A DNA stretch of 27,719 nt, taken from positions 1 through 27,719 of the forward strand of contig CAIVHI010000126.1 in assembly GCA_903905685.1 (NCBI GenBank), read 5' to 3'. The translations under genes were made by a program, and so were the position numbers. The stretch comes from an uncultured Bacteroidota bacterium (lineage in GTDB: Bacteria > Bacteroidota > Bacteroidia > Chitinophagales > Chitinophagaceae). The notes under the pieces are model-generated. The model made no database searches. It was not told where the DNA came from and saw only the letters and a list, made by a program, of their open reading frames with translations. Below are positions 6,644-13,892 of the stretch, one piece after another. Within the stretch, counting starts at the first letter, position 1. Each line of letters opens with the position of its first letter.

Positions 6644-7792
6644 ATGTGGAAGGATCTTTCTGACCTATTGTGGCAGGCTTACGAACAATTCGGGTTCCTC
6701 CCCCTGTTTATTCAGATAGCCCTTATTTTCATCGGTCTTGCCATTCTTGCTACGCTGGTTGCTTACGGCAGTATCCTGTTTAGGCGGTGGCAGGGCTACG
6801 TTTATGAAAAACGGGTGAACTTCATCACGCCCAAGATCGAAGACATGATTACCGAGCAGGTGCTGCTCAATGAGCAATTGGGTAGTGTTCCGGTAGACGA
6901 CATCGAATTCGACCCTGTTCCCCTTTCCGACAAGATTTACAAAAAGCCTTGGGTAAGGCAGATAGTTATAGATGTACTCATCCAGTACCGGAAAAATTTC
7001 AGGGGTGAAGTGGGCGACCTTTTGCGCAAGCTGTATATCGATATGGGGCTCCCGAAGGATTCATTCGACAAGATGAAGACATTAAAGTGGGAGCGTAAAA
7101 TCAAGGCGGTGATGGAGTTGACTCAAATGGACATCCCCATTTCCGACGTAACCATCCTGCCACTTACCAACAGTCAGAACCCGTCTTTGCGTGCGGCGGC
7201 CCGAAATGCCTATATCCAGCTCAGTAAAAACGACCCATTCAAGTTTTTCGATATTGCAACCGAGCCGCTTCTCCCATGGGACCAGCTCGATATGTTCCGC
7301 ATCATCACGACCACCAAGGACATCCAGATTCCTAATTTCTCGCGTTGGGTGAGCTATTCCACCAATAAAAGTGTGGTTTCGTTTTGTTTGAAACTCATTG
7401 CCCACTACGACCAAAAGAGCGCGATACCTGCGGTGATGGATCTGTTGAACAACAAAGACCACTACTTTAGGGCAGACGCCATTACCTGCCTCGGCAAGTT
7501 GTCGGCCGAGATGGCCGAAGTGAGGCTGGTGAAGATATACGACCACCAGCCACTCATATGCCAAATAGAAATTTTGAGGGCAGTTGGACAAATCGCATCG
7601 GGCAAGTATCTGGAATTCCTGAAACACGAATTTTCTTACTCTTCCAACTTCGACATACGGATGAACGCTGCACGCGCCATCATCAATCACGATTCCGACG
7701 AATCTCGGGTAATCGTAAACGAACTGATGAACACCACGTATGAGGAGAACCGCATCATTATCAAGCACTGCCTAAACCCGCTTATCAAGTAG
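6644..7792 (+). CDS. Inner-membrane-anchored HEAT-repeat protein
   Basis: 382 aa. One transmembrane helix at about 20-46 (PLFIQIALIFIGLAILATL...) is followed by a basic RRWQGYVYEKR, which by the positive-inside rule puts the remainder in the cytoplasm. Residues about 150-375 are alpha-helical HEAT-like repeats: SLRAAARNAYIQLSKND, KSAIPAVMDLLNNKDHYFRADAITCLGKL, and FDIRMNAARAIINHD show the repeating helix-turn-helix with the usual Asp/Arg positions. No catalytic motif is seen. HEAT repeats are protein-protein scaffolds. Its position between a lone receiver and two membrane glycosyltransferases, with gaps of 20 and 2 bases, suggests an adaptor linking phosphorylation to the synthases. This role is inference. 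Residues 50-150 are not assignable. Confidence 0.85.
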   Translation: MWKDLSDLLWQAYEQFGFLPLFIQIALIFIGLAILATLVAYGSILFRRWQGYVYEKRVNFITPKIEDMITEQVLLNEQLGSVPVDDIEFDPVPLSDKIYKKPWVRQIVIDVLIQYRKNFRGEVGDLLRKLYIDMGLPKDSFDKMKTLKWERKIKAVMELTQMDIPISDVTILPLTNSQNPSLRAAARNAYIQLSKNDPFKFFDIATEPLLPWDQLDMFRIITTTKDIQIPNFSRWVSYSTNKSVVSFCLKLIAHYDQKSAIPAVMDLLNNKDHYFRADAITCLGKLSAEMAEVRLVKIYDHQPLICQIEILRAVGQIASGKYLEFLKHEFSYSSNFDIRMNAARAIINHDSDESRVIVNELMNTTYEENRIIIKHCLNPLIK

Positions 7793-7794
7793 CT

Positions 7795-9264
7795 ATGTTT
7801 CATTGGTTGAACTGGGGTGACGTTATGTATTTCCTGTCTGGCTTCTTCGAAGCCACAGTATATACCTATGGCGTTATCCTGCTGCTGCTTTATGCAATGC
7901 TTGCCATATTGTCGTTCACCAACATCAGGCTCTACCAAAAAAAGGATAGCTATACCGACTACAAGGTTATCGTGGGTTCGCCATTGGCACCCGGTGTATC
8001 CGTAATCGCTCCGGCATTCAATGAAGGCCTTACCATTATCGACAACGTCCGCTCACTGCTCACGTTCGACTATCCCAAGTATGAAGTCATCATCATCAAC
8101 GATGGTAGTACGGATGACACACTTGAAAAAGTGGTTCGGGAGTTTTCCCTCGAAAAAACGGATTTTGCCTACAACGAGAAAATCAAGACCAAGGAAGTGC
8201 GGGGCATTTATAAGTCCACCGACGAGGCTTATGCCAAGCTCATCATTGTTGATAAGGAAAACGGGAAGGCAAAGGCCGATGCGACGAATGCAGGCATCAA
8301 TGCATCTTCGTTTCCCTACTTCCTTTGTACGGACGTTGACTGTATCCTGCACGAGCAAACCCTGCAACGGCTGGTGCGGCCCGCAATGGAGGACGAAACT
8401 AAGCGCGTGATTGCGGTTGGTGCCACGTTGCGCATAGCCAATTCCTGCGAAATCGAGAACGGCGTTATCACTAAAATCAATGCACCCCGGCCTTTCCTGG
8501 CCCGTTTTCAGGAGATGGAATATATCCGTGCGTTCGTGTTGGGCAAAATGGGCTGGAGTTTGATCAATGCCGTACCCAACGTATCGGGCGGGTTGGGCAT
8601 GTTCGATAAGGAAATTGTAATTAAAGCGGGTGGCTACGACCCGGCATCATTTGGTGAGGACATGGAGTTGATGATGCGCATGAACCGGTACTGCTACGAC
8701 AACAAGATTCCGAGTGCCATACGCTACATCCCGACTACGCTTTGCTGGACGGAAGGACCGACATCTTTGAAAGTATTCATGCGTCAACGCACCCGTTGGG
8801 GGCGCGGCCTTTACCAACTCATGCTTGCACACCGCAAGATGTTCATGAACCCCAAGTATGGTATTGTGGGCATGGTGGTGTTTCCCTACAACTTCCTGTT
8901 TGAGTTGATGGCGCCCGTGGTGGAATTCCTGGGCATTATCTACTACATCCTCCTGATAGTATACGGACAAGTAAACTGGCCGTATGCCATCATCCTGCTG
9001 ATATTCGTTTATACCTATTCCATCGCCATTTCTACCCTTGCGATATTGTGGGACCACATCAATGCAAAATATTATAATAATATTTGGGATGTGCTGCGGG
9101 TGAGCTCGATGGTGTTGATAGAAATGCTGTTTTATCACCCGCTGATTGTAGTTTTTGCACTGCGCGGGTATTTCTTCCAAATGATCAACAAAACCCATAC
9201 TTGGGGCAATATGCAGCGTAAAGGGTTTCAAAAAAAGGGAGCCCCCAAGCCTGCGGCAGCCTAA
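7795..9264 (+). CDS. Membrane GT2 glycosyltransferase, polymerising type (paralogue A)
   Basis: 489 aa. One N-terminal membrane helix (about 20-42), a cytoplasmic GT-A domain (about 65-340) and three or four C-terminal membrane segments (about 358-390, 396-420, 436-462). Catalytic motifs are complete: SVIAPAFNEG, D103 in IINDGSTDD, DxD in CTDVDC (D180, D182), GED (287-289) as the acceptor-base motif, and QRTRW (331-335), the Q-x2-RW signature of processive synthases such as cellulose, hyaluronan and PNAG synthases. Predicted to polymerise a nucleotide-sugar across the inner membrane; the sugar cannot be told from sequence. No PilZ domain. It starts 2 bases after the HEAT gene and ends 15 bases before its close paralogue. 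The C terminus HTWGNMQRKGF is shared with paralogue B. Confidence 0.93.
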   Translation: MFHWLNWGDVMYFLSGFFEATVYTYGVILLLLYAMLAILSFTNIRLYQKKDSYTDYKVIVGSPLAPGVSVIAPAFNEGLTIIDNVRSLLTFDYPKYEVIIINDGSTDDTLEKVVREFSLEKTDFAYNEKIKTKEVRGIYKSTDEAYAKLIIVDKENGKAKADATNAGINASSFPYFLCTDVDCILHEQTLQRLVRPAMEDETKRVIAVGATLRIANSCEIENGVITKINAPRPFLARFQEMEYIRAFVLGKMGWSLINAVPNVSGGLGMFDKEIVIKAGGYDPASFGEDMELMMRMNRYCYDNKIPSAIRYIPTTLCWTEGPTSLKVFMRQRTRWGRGLYQLMLAHRKMFMNPKYGIVGMVVFPYNFLFELMAPVVEFLGIIYYILLIVYGQVNWPYAIILLIFVYTYSIAISTLAILWDHINAKYYNNIWDVLRVSSMVLIEMLFYHPLIVVFALRGYFFQMINKTHTWGNMQRKGFQKKGAPKPAAA

Positions 9265-9279
9265 AACTTTTTGCAACGC

Positions 9280-10815
9280 ATGGAGGCAATCAGGAATTTT
9301 TTCAGTGGCGGGTCTTTCTGGGACGTTGTAGGCACCTTCTATCAGGGTGCCGTGTTCCTTTATGGCACATCGTTGCTGCTTGCCTATGCCATGCTTGCCG
9401 CCATGTCGTTGATTTCCATCCGCAACTACATGAAGAAGAATGCCTCGGTCAATTACGAGGTCATTGTGGAGTCTCCATTGGCGCCCGGCATATCGGTTAT
9501 TGCACCGGCATTCAACGAGGGGGTTACCATTATCCAAAACGTTCGCTCGCTACTCACGCTCAACTACCCCAAATTCGAGGTCATCATTATCAATGATGGG
9601 AGTACCGATGACACCCTTGAAAAACTCATAGACGAGTTTCAGATGATACAGGTAGACTATGCCTACCGCCAAAAACTGAACTGTGAGCCCGTGAAGCGGG
9701 TATTCAAATCGACCAACCACGCTTACGACAAGCTGATGGTGATTGATAAAGTGAACGGGAAAAGTAAGGCAGACGCATCGAATGCAGGCATCAATGTGTC
9801 TACTTACGAATACTTTCTGTGTACGGATGTGGATTGCATCTTGGATAAAGACACCTTGATCAAATTGATCAAGCCCTTTATGGACCAGGAAACCACGAAG
9901 ATAAAAGAAATTGGCGACCCATGTCCGGAATGCGGCTATGTGCATATTCAGGAAGTGCACAAGCGGGTGATAGCTACCGGAGCCACTTTGCGCATGGTGA
10001 ATTCCTGCGAGGTGGACGAAGGGTTGCTTACCCGGGTGAGGCCGCCCGTACGCTTCCTCCCCCGTTTTCAGGAAATGGAATACATCCGTGCGTTCGTATT
10101 GGGGAAGATGGGGTGGGACCTCATCAACAGCGTACCCAACGTATCGGGAGGTTTGGGCATGTTCGACAAGGAAATTGCGGTTATGGCCGGCGGCTATGAT
10201 CCCAAGTCGTTTGGAGAAGACATGGATTTGATTACCCGGATGTGCGCCTTCATGAAAGACAACAAGCGGCGGTATTCCATCCGTTATGTGCCTATCACGT
10301 TATGTTGGACAGAAGGCCCCACTACACTGAAGGTGTTCGGCCGGCAACGGTCGCGGTGGGCGCGCGGGTTGGCCCAAATCATGACTACACACCGTAAAAT
10401 CATCGGCAACCCCCGTTATGGGCGTTTGGGTATGATTGTGTATATCTACAACTTCCTATTTGAGCTGTTGGCCCCCATCATCGAATTCACGGGTATCCTG
10501 TTTTACATTTATCTCATCATTACCGGACAGATAAACTGGCCTTTCGCCATCATCCTCATCGTATTCGTTTATACCTACTCGGTGGCCATCACGACCATGG
10601 CGTTGTTGTGGGACCAGGTAACGTTTAAGTATTACAAAACTTGGAAGGAAGTAATAGGGCTTTGCATGATGGCGTTTTTGGAGCCTTTCGTATATCACCC
10701 TTTAATTGTATTTTTCTCCATTAAAGGTTACTTTAACTTTATCACGGGACGAAAGCACGTGTGGGGTAACATGCAGCGGCAGGGCTTCGGCACCGCGCAG
10801 AAGAAAAAGCCTTAA
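9280..10815 (+). CDS. Membrane GT2 glycosyltransferase, polymerising type (paralogue B, with CxxC-H-H insertion)
   Basis: 511 aa from the ATG at 9280; an in-frame TTG at 9271 would add three residues and is less likely. Topology and motifs mirror paralogue A: N-terminal helix about 22-46, D106 in INDGSTDD, DxD in CTDVDC (D183, D185), GED (312-314), QRSRW (356-360), and C-terminal membrane segments from about 385 on. Long blocks around the catalytic loops are nearly identical to paralogue A, so the pair arose by tandem duplication. The main difference is an insertion of roughly 20 residues after the DxD helix (about 205-228) containing C215-PE-C218-GYV-H222-IQEV-H227, a possible zinc knuckle absent from A. 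Both copies keep all catalytic residues, so two active subunits or two sugar specificities are plausible. No PilZ domain. Confidence 0.93.
   Translation: MEAIRNFFSGGSFWDVVGTFYQGAVFLYGTSLLLAYAMLAAMSLISIRNYMKKNASVNYEVIVESPLAPGISVIAPAFNEGVTIIQNVRSLLTLNYPKFEVIIINDGSTDDTLEKLIDEFQMIQVDYAYRQKLNCEPVKRVFKSTNHAYDKLMVIDKVNGKSKADASNAGINVSTYEYFLCTDVDCILDKDTLIKLIKPFMDQETTKIKEIGDPCPECGYVHIQEVHKRVIATGATLRMVNSCEVDEGLLTRVRPPVRFLPRFQEMEYIRAFVLGKMGWDLINSVPNVSGGLGMFDKEIAVMAGGYDPKSFGEDMDLITRMCAFMKDNKRRYSIRYVPITLCWTEGPTTLKVFGRQRSRWARGLAQIMTTHRKIIGNPRYGRLGMIVYIYNFLFELLAPIIEFTGILFYIYLIITGQINWPFAIILIVFVYTYSVAITTMALLWDQVTFKYYKTWKEVIGLCMMAFLEPFVYHPLIVFFSIKGYFNFITGRKHVWGNMQRQGFGTAQKKKP
9922..9960 (+). other. Putative zinc-knuckle insertion (C-x2-C-x3-H-x4-H) within GT2 paralogue B
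   Basis: These bases encode C215 to H227 of the second GT2. Spacing and residue types would suit one zinc ion. At the equivalent place paralogue A reads DETKRVIAVG with no cysteine or histidine. Metal binding is inferred from the pattern alone. Confidence 0.45.
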
Positions 10816-10867
10816 CCTCGAGGCGGCCCGTATGCGGTTGTACAGGAAGCCCCAAAAACTTGATGTA

Positions 10868-13783
10868 ATGAAATACTTGATTCGGATACTTTCTATCATA
10901 CTGGCAATGGGTTGCGGGTGGCAGGCCCATGCCCAATGGATGACCAAGACCATTTCGTCGGACGATCTCTATAAAATGGCCAAACGGGATATAGACTTGA
11001 AGAGGTATCAAAAAGCCATTAACGAGTGTAGGCTTGGTCTCAACGAGAGCCCCAAGAACATGGATCTCCACCTCCTGCTTGGGCGGGCCTACTCCTTGGC
11101 CGGCAAGCTGGACAGTGCCCGAGACGAGCTGAACTATGTGCGCGAGCGCAACCCGAGATATCGTGACGTTTACATTTACTTGGTGAACCTTGAAGCCGTG
11201 GCCTGTAACTATCAGCAGGCCATTGAGTATGCCGATGAAGGGTTGAAATATTTCCCAAACGATCGCGACCTCTTGCTTAAAAAGCTCGACATCTACATTA
11301 AGCAAGGCGACTGGGTGGAGAGCGACCGTATGGCGGCCTACATCTTCGACCACTATTCCTCCGACCCCTATGTGCGCAGTATTTATATTGAATACAAGCT
11401 GTCGTTGGCACGCCATTACTACACCCATGGATTTGTGGACATCGCATTGCGGGCTTATGAATCGGTGCTGGAGCAAGACCCGATGAATAAAGAGGCTCTG
11501 GATGCCATTTACAACCTTGATGTTAAGACCGGCAATTATGCCAAATCGCTCACGTCCATCAACCGTGCGTTGCTTGCAAACCCCAACTCCTACGAGTTGC
11601 TGATGAAGAAACTGGCGATTTTGGAGGCGATGTCGCTGTATATAGAGGCCATAGATATTGCCGACAAACTGCAAAAGCTTTATCCCGGCAATGGAGAAGT
11701 GATAAGGACCAATGCCTATATCAGGATTGAAGCCGGCAGATACTATATGAAACAAGATCCGCTATTGCTGTTCGAATCGGTATTGGATAAGGAGCCTACC
11801 AATATGGACGCCCTTACCTACGTCATCAATATTTCATACAGCCGTGGGCTACTGCCCGAAGCATTGCAATGGGTGAATCAGGCACTGCGCCGCGCGCCGG
11901 GCAGCCGCGAACTGCTGCTCAAGAAATTGGGGATTTTGGAGAGTATGGAAAATTGGGGCCAAGCAGCCTCGGTGGCCGAGATGCTCTACAAGAGCAACCC
12001 CACACAGCAAGACCGCGACCATTTGCTGGAACTGAAAAACCTGAGCGCCCGCAGCTATATGGCCGATGACGAATACGACAGCGCCATTGTATGCTTGAAC
12101 ACCGTTTTGTCTTACGACAAATCCAACATGCAGGCGGTCAATTACTTGATTACCATATACTCCACCCAGAAAAAATGGGATGAAGCACTCCGAGTGGTGG
12201 ATGAGGGCTTGAAGAGCCATCCCGATAATGAGGGGCTGACGTTTCGGAAAGTAGGTGTCCTCGATGGCTTTCAACGCTATAATGACGCGGCAGCGCTCGC
12301 CAAGGTGTTGATGGAGAAATATCCTAAAAACAAGCGTTACGTCATCAGTTTCATCGAAGAAATACTTGCGGCCGGACGGCAGTCCATGCAGTTTGACGAA
12401 TACTATGCGTCGGCCCAAATTTTGCGCCAAGCGCTTGATGCCCAACCGTTCAATATAGACGCCCTGAACTACATGATTAATTTGGAGACTGCCGTAAAAC
12501 AGTATGACTCCGCGCTTTACTATGTAAATCAGGCCCTTACCTATTATCCGAACTCTAAGGATTTCAAGTTCAAACAGTCCATCGTTTATGCCGAAGCGCG
12601 GGAGTACCGCTCGGCCTACGAGATATCGGGTGCGCTTTACCGCGAGAACCCATTCAATAACCGGTTTCGGTCGGCCTATGTGGAACAGTTGTTGGCATCG
12701 GGCAAGCAATATCTCAACAACAACGTTCCCGACAGTGCCTTGGTGGAGTTCAATAAAGCCATGGCGGTTGCGCCGAACGATACCCTAACCATGTATTACA
12801 CCATAGCCTTGCTTAATGACGGCAAGGAATATGACAAAGCGTTGGAATTGGTGGCCAAGGGTAGACGAACTTACCCGTTGAACACTTACTTCATCCTTAA
12901 ACGTGCCAACATCATGGAGGCCCAAAAAAACTACTTGGAGGCGTGGAAGTCTATGGATACCCTATCTAAAATGGGGCCTATGGAGCAAAAGTATATTGAT
13001 TATAAGGAGTTGCTGTTCAGTAAGACGCTGGTAAACGAAATCGGGCTGCTTTACCTCAACTCCACCTTCGACCCTCAAACTACGATAGGCAACAACTCCA
13101 ACAGGCGCATTGCAACGCTGCAATACTCTCATAAGTATGACAAAGGTGTAGTGACACTACGCATGAACTATGCAGGCCGTATCACCGGTTCGGGCTTCCA
13201 ATATCAAATAGAAGGTACGCGCACCCACTCGCCCAAGTGGTATTCCTACGGGGTGTTCGGCTACTCCGACAATCCACTCATCTTCCCCAAAGTCATGCTG
13301 GGTTATTCATTGTTTCACAGCATGAAGCGGAGCTATGACATCGAAGTAGGCGGTCGTTACTCCAACATCGATAGCGACAATACCTATTCCGCATTGGCGG
13401 CCATATCGAAGGAGAAAAACGACTTCTACTTCACGGGTAAGGGCTTCCTCACCGAGTTGACGAATGGGCCGCACAAATACGGGCCGTATCCATCGTTGGT
13501 ACTCAGCTCCCGCTATTATGTGAACGACTTGCACTCCAACTTCTTCTCGGCATTTGTGGGCTACGGTAATGCTCCCGACGACCTTAGCCGCATCTTGGAG
13601 TACGCCAACTATCAGAATCAATACTTCACAACTGTGTCGGTGGGTGCCGGCTACCAGATGGTGGTGCATTATAGAACGACGCTCGTGCTCTCCTACACTT
13701 GGTACAACATCGAGTTCAACCTCAAACCTGTGGAATACCGAAACCAGTACGACCTCTTTATGGGAATACTGCATAAGTTTTAG
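10868..13783 (+). CDS. Large TPR protein with C-terminal YaiO-type outer-membrane beta-barrel
   Basis: 971 aa from the ATG at 10868, which opens a clear signal peptide (MKYLIRILSIILAMGC..., cleavage after HAQ at 21-23). The frame stays open further upstream into the GT2 gene, but that extension lacks a signal peptide. Residues about 33-715 are TPR repeats, mostly arranged as six modules of about 108 residues starting near 71, 181, 289, 394, 502 and 610. Residues about 725-971 are alternating beta strands with many Tyr, Gly and Ser residues, ending in HKF, a typical outer-membrane beta-signal; this part matches the YaiO barrel class. The design (periplasmic TPR superhelix plus pore) parallels PgaA and BcsC, which guide nascent polysaccharide through the periplasm and outer membrane. 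Located 52 bases after GT2 B. Export of the GT2 product is inferred. Confidence 0.9.
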   Translation: MKYLIRILSIILAMGCGWQAHAQWMTKTISSDDLYKMAKRDIDLKRYQKAINECRLGLNESPKNMDLHLLLGRAYSLAGKLDSARDELNYVRERNPRYRDVYIYLVNLEAVACNYQQAIEYADEGLKYFPNDRDLLLKKLDIYIKQGDWVESDRMAAYIFDHYSSDPYVRSIYIEYKLSLARHYYTHGFVDIALRAYESVLEQDPMNKEALDAIYNLDVKTGNYAKSLTSINRALLANPNSYELLMKKLAILEAMSLYIEAIDIADKLQKLYPGNGEVIRTNAYIRIEAGRYYMKQDPLLLFESVLDKEPTNMDALTYVINISYSRGLLPEALQWVNQALRRAPGSRELLLKKLGILESMENWGQAASVAEMLYKSNPTQQDRDHLLELKNLSARSYMADDEYDSAIVCLNTVLSYDKSNMQAVNYLITIYSTQKKWDEALRVVDEGLKSHPDNEGLTFRKVGVLDGFQRYNDAAALAKVLMEKYPKNKRYVISFIEEILAAGRQSMQFDEYYASAQILRQALDAQPFNIDALNYMINLETAVKQYDSALYYVNQALTYYPNSKDFKFKQSIVYAEAREYRSAYEISGALYRENPFNNRFRSAYVEQLLASGKQYLNNNVPDSALVEFNKAMAVAPNDTLTMYYTIALLNDGKEYDKALELVAKGRRTYPLNTYFILKRANIMEAQKNYLEAWKSMDTLSKMGPMEQKYIDYKELLFSKTLVNEIGLLYLNSTFDPQTTIGNNSNRRIATLQYSHKYDKGVVTLRMNYAGRITGSGFQYQIEGTRTHSPKWYSYGVFGYSDNPLIFPKVMLGYSLFHSMKRSYDIEVGGRYSNIDSDNTYSALAAISKEKNDFYFTGKGFLTELTNGPHKYGPYPSLVLSSRYYVNDLHSNFFSAFVGYGNAPDDLSRILEYANYQNQYFTTVSVGAGYQMVVHYRTTLVLSYTWYNIEFNLKPVEYRNQYDLFMGILHKF
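11078..13033 (+). repeat. Six tandem copies of a ~108-residue three-TPR module
   Basis: Within the TPR/YaiO protein, modules start at residues 71, 181, 289, 394, 502 and 610 and are 105-110 residues long. Each opens with a short G-R/K-x-Y-like helix start, then a helix pair ending in a P-x-N-x2-AL type step, then EALxxVNxAL with a P-N/S-S turn, then LLxKKLxILE followed by A-x-A helices and a KxYP/NP turn. Conservation is at the protein level; DNA copies have diverged and no long direct DNA repeat is visible. Confidence 0.7.
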
Positions 13784-13853
13784 TGGAGGGCTGAGTGGGT
13801 CATGGGTGCGGATTTTAGGGAATGGAACACACAACTTCTTTCCCACTACACCC

Positions 13854-13861
13854 TAACTTTG
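13854..13861 (+). promoter_or_regulatory. -7 box candidate TAACTTTG for the DUF4838 gene
   Basis: Identical to the box at 1614-1621 and placed similarly, 31 bases before the ATG at 13893. No -33 TTG at the usual spacing. It suggests that the DUF4838 gene is a separate unit from the polysaccharide-type block, although no strong terminator lies in 13784-13853. Confidence 0.45.
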
Positions 13862-13892
13862 TACCTATAGCCGCAGGGACGGCATCTCCGCT

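Noticed and set aside
7795..10815. PilZ or other c-di-GMP-binding motif in the GT2 pair
   Set aside because: No RxxxR with D/NxSxxG spacing is present and both proteins end shortly after the last membrane segment.
10706..10867. Upstream extension of the TPR/YaiO protein into the GT2 B gene
   Set aside because: The ATG at 10868 opens a textbook signal peptide; the extension would bury it inside the protein.
10742..11755. 337-codon minus-strand frame opposite GT2 B and the TPR protein
   Set aside because: The product is Val/His-rich and motif-free, as expected for antisense of TPR coding sequence.
11078..13033. TPR-coding repeats considered as a CRISPR or DNA direct-repeat array
   Set aside because: Periodicity is in the protein only; DNA copies are diverged and lie inside one uninterrupted reading frame.
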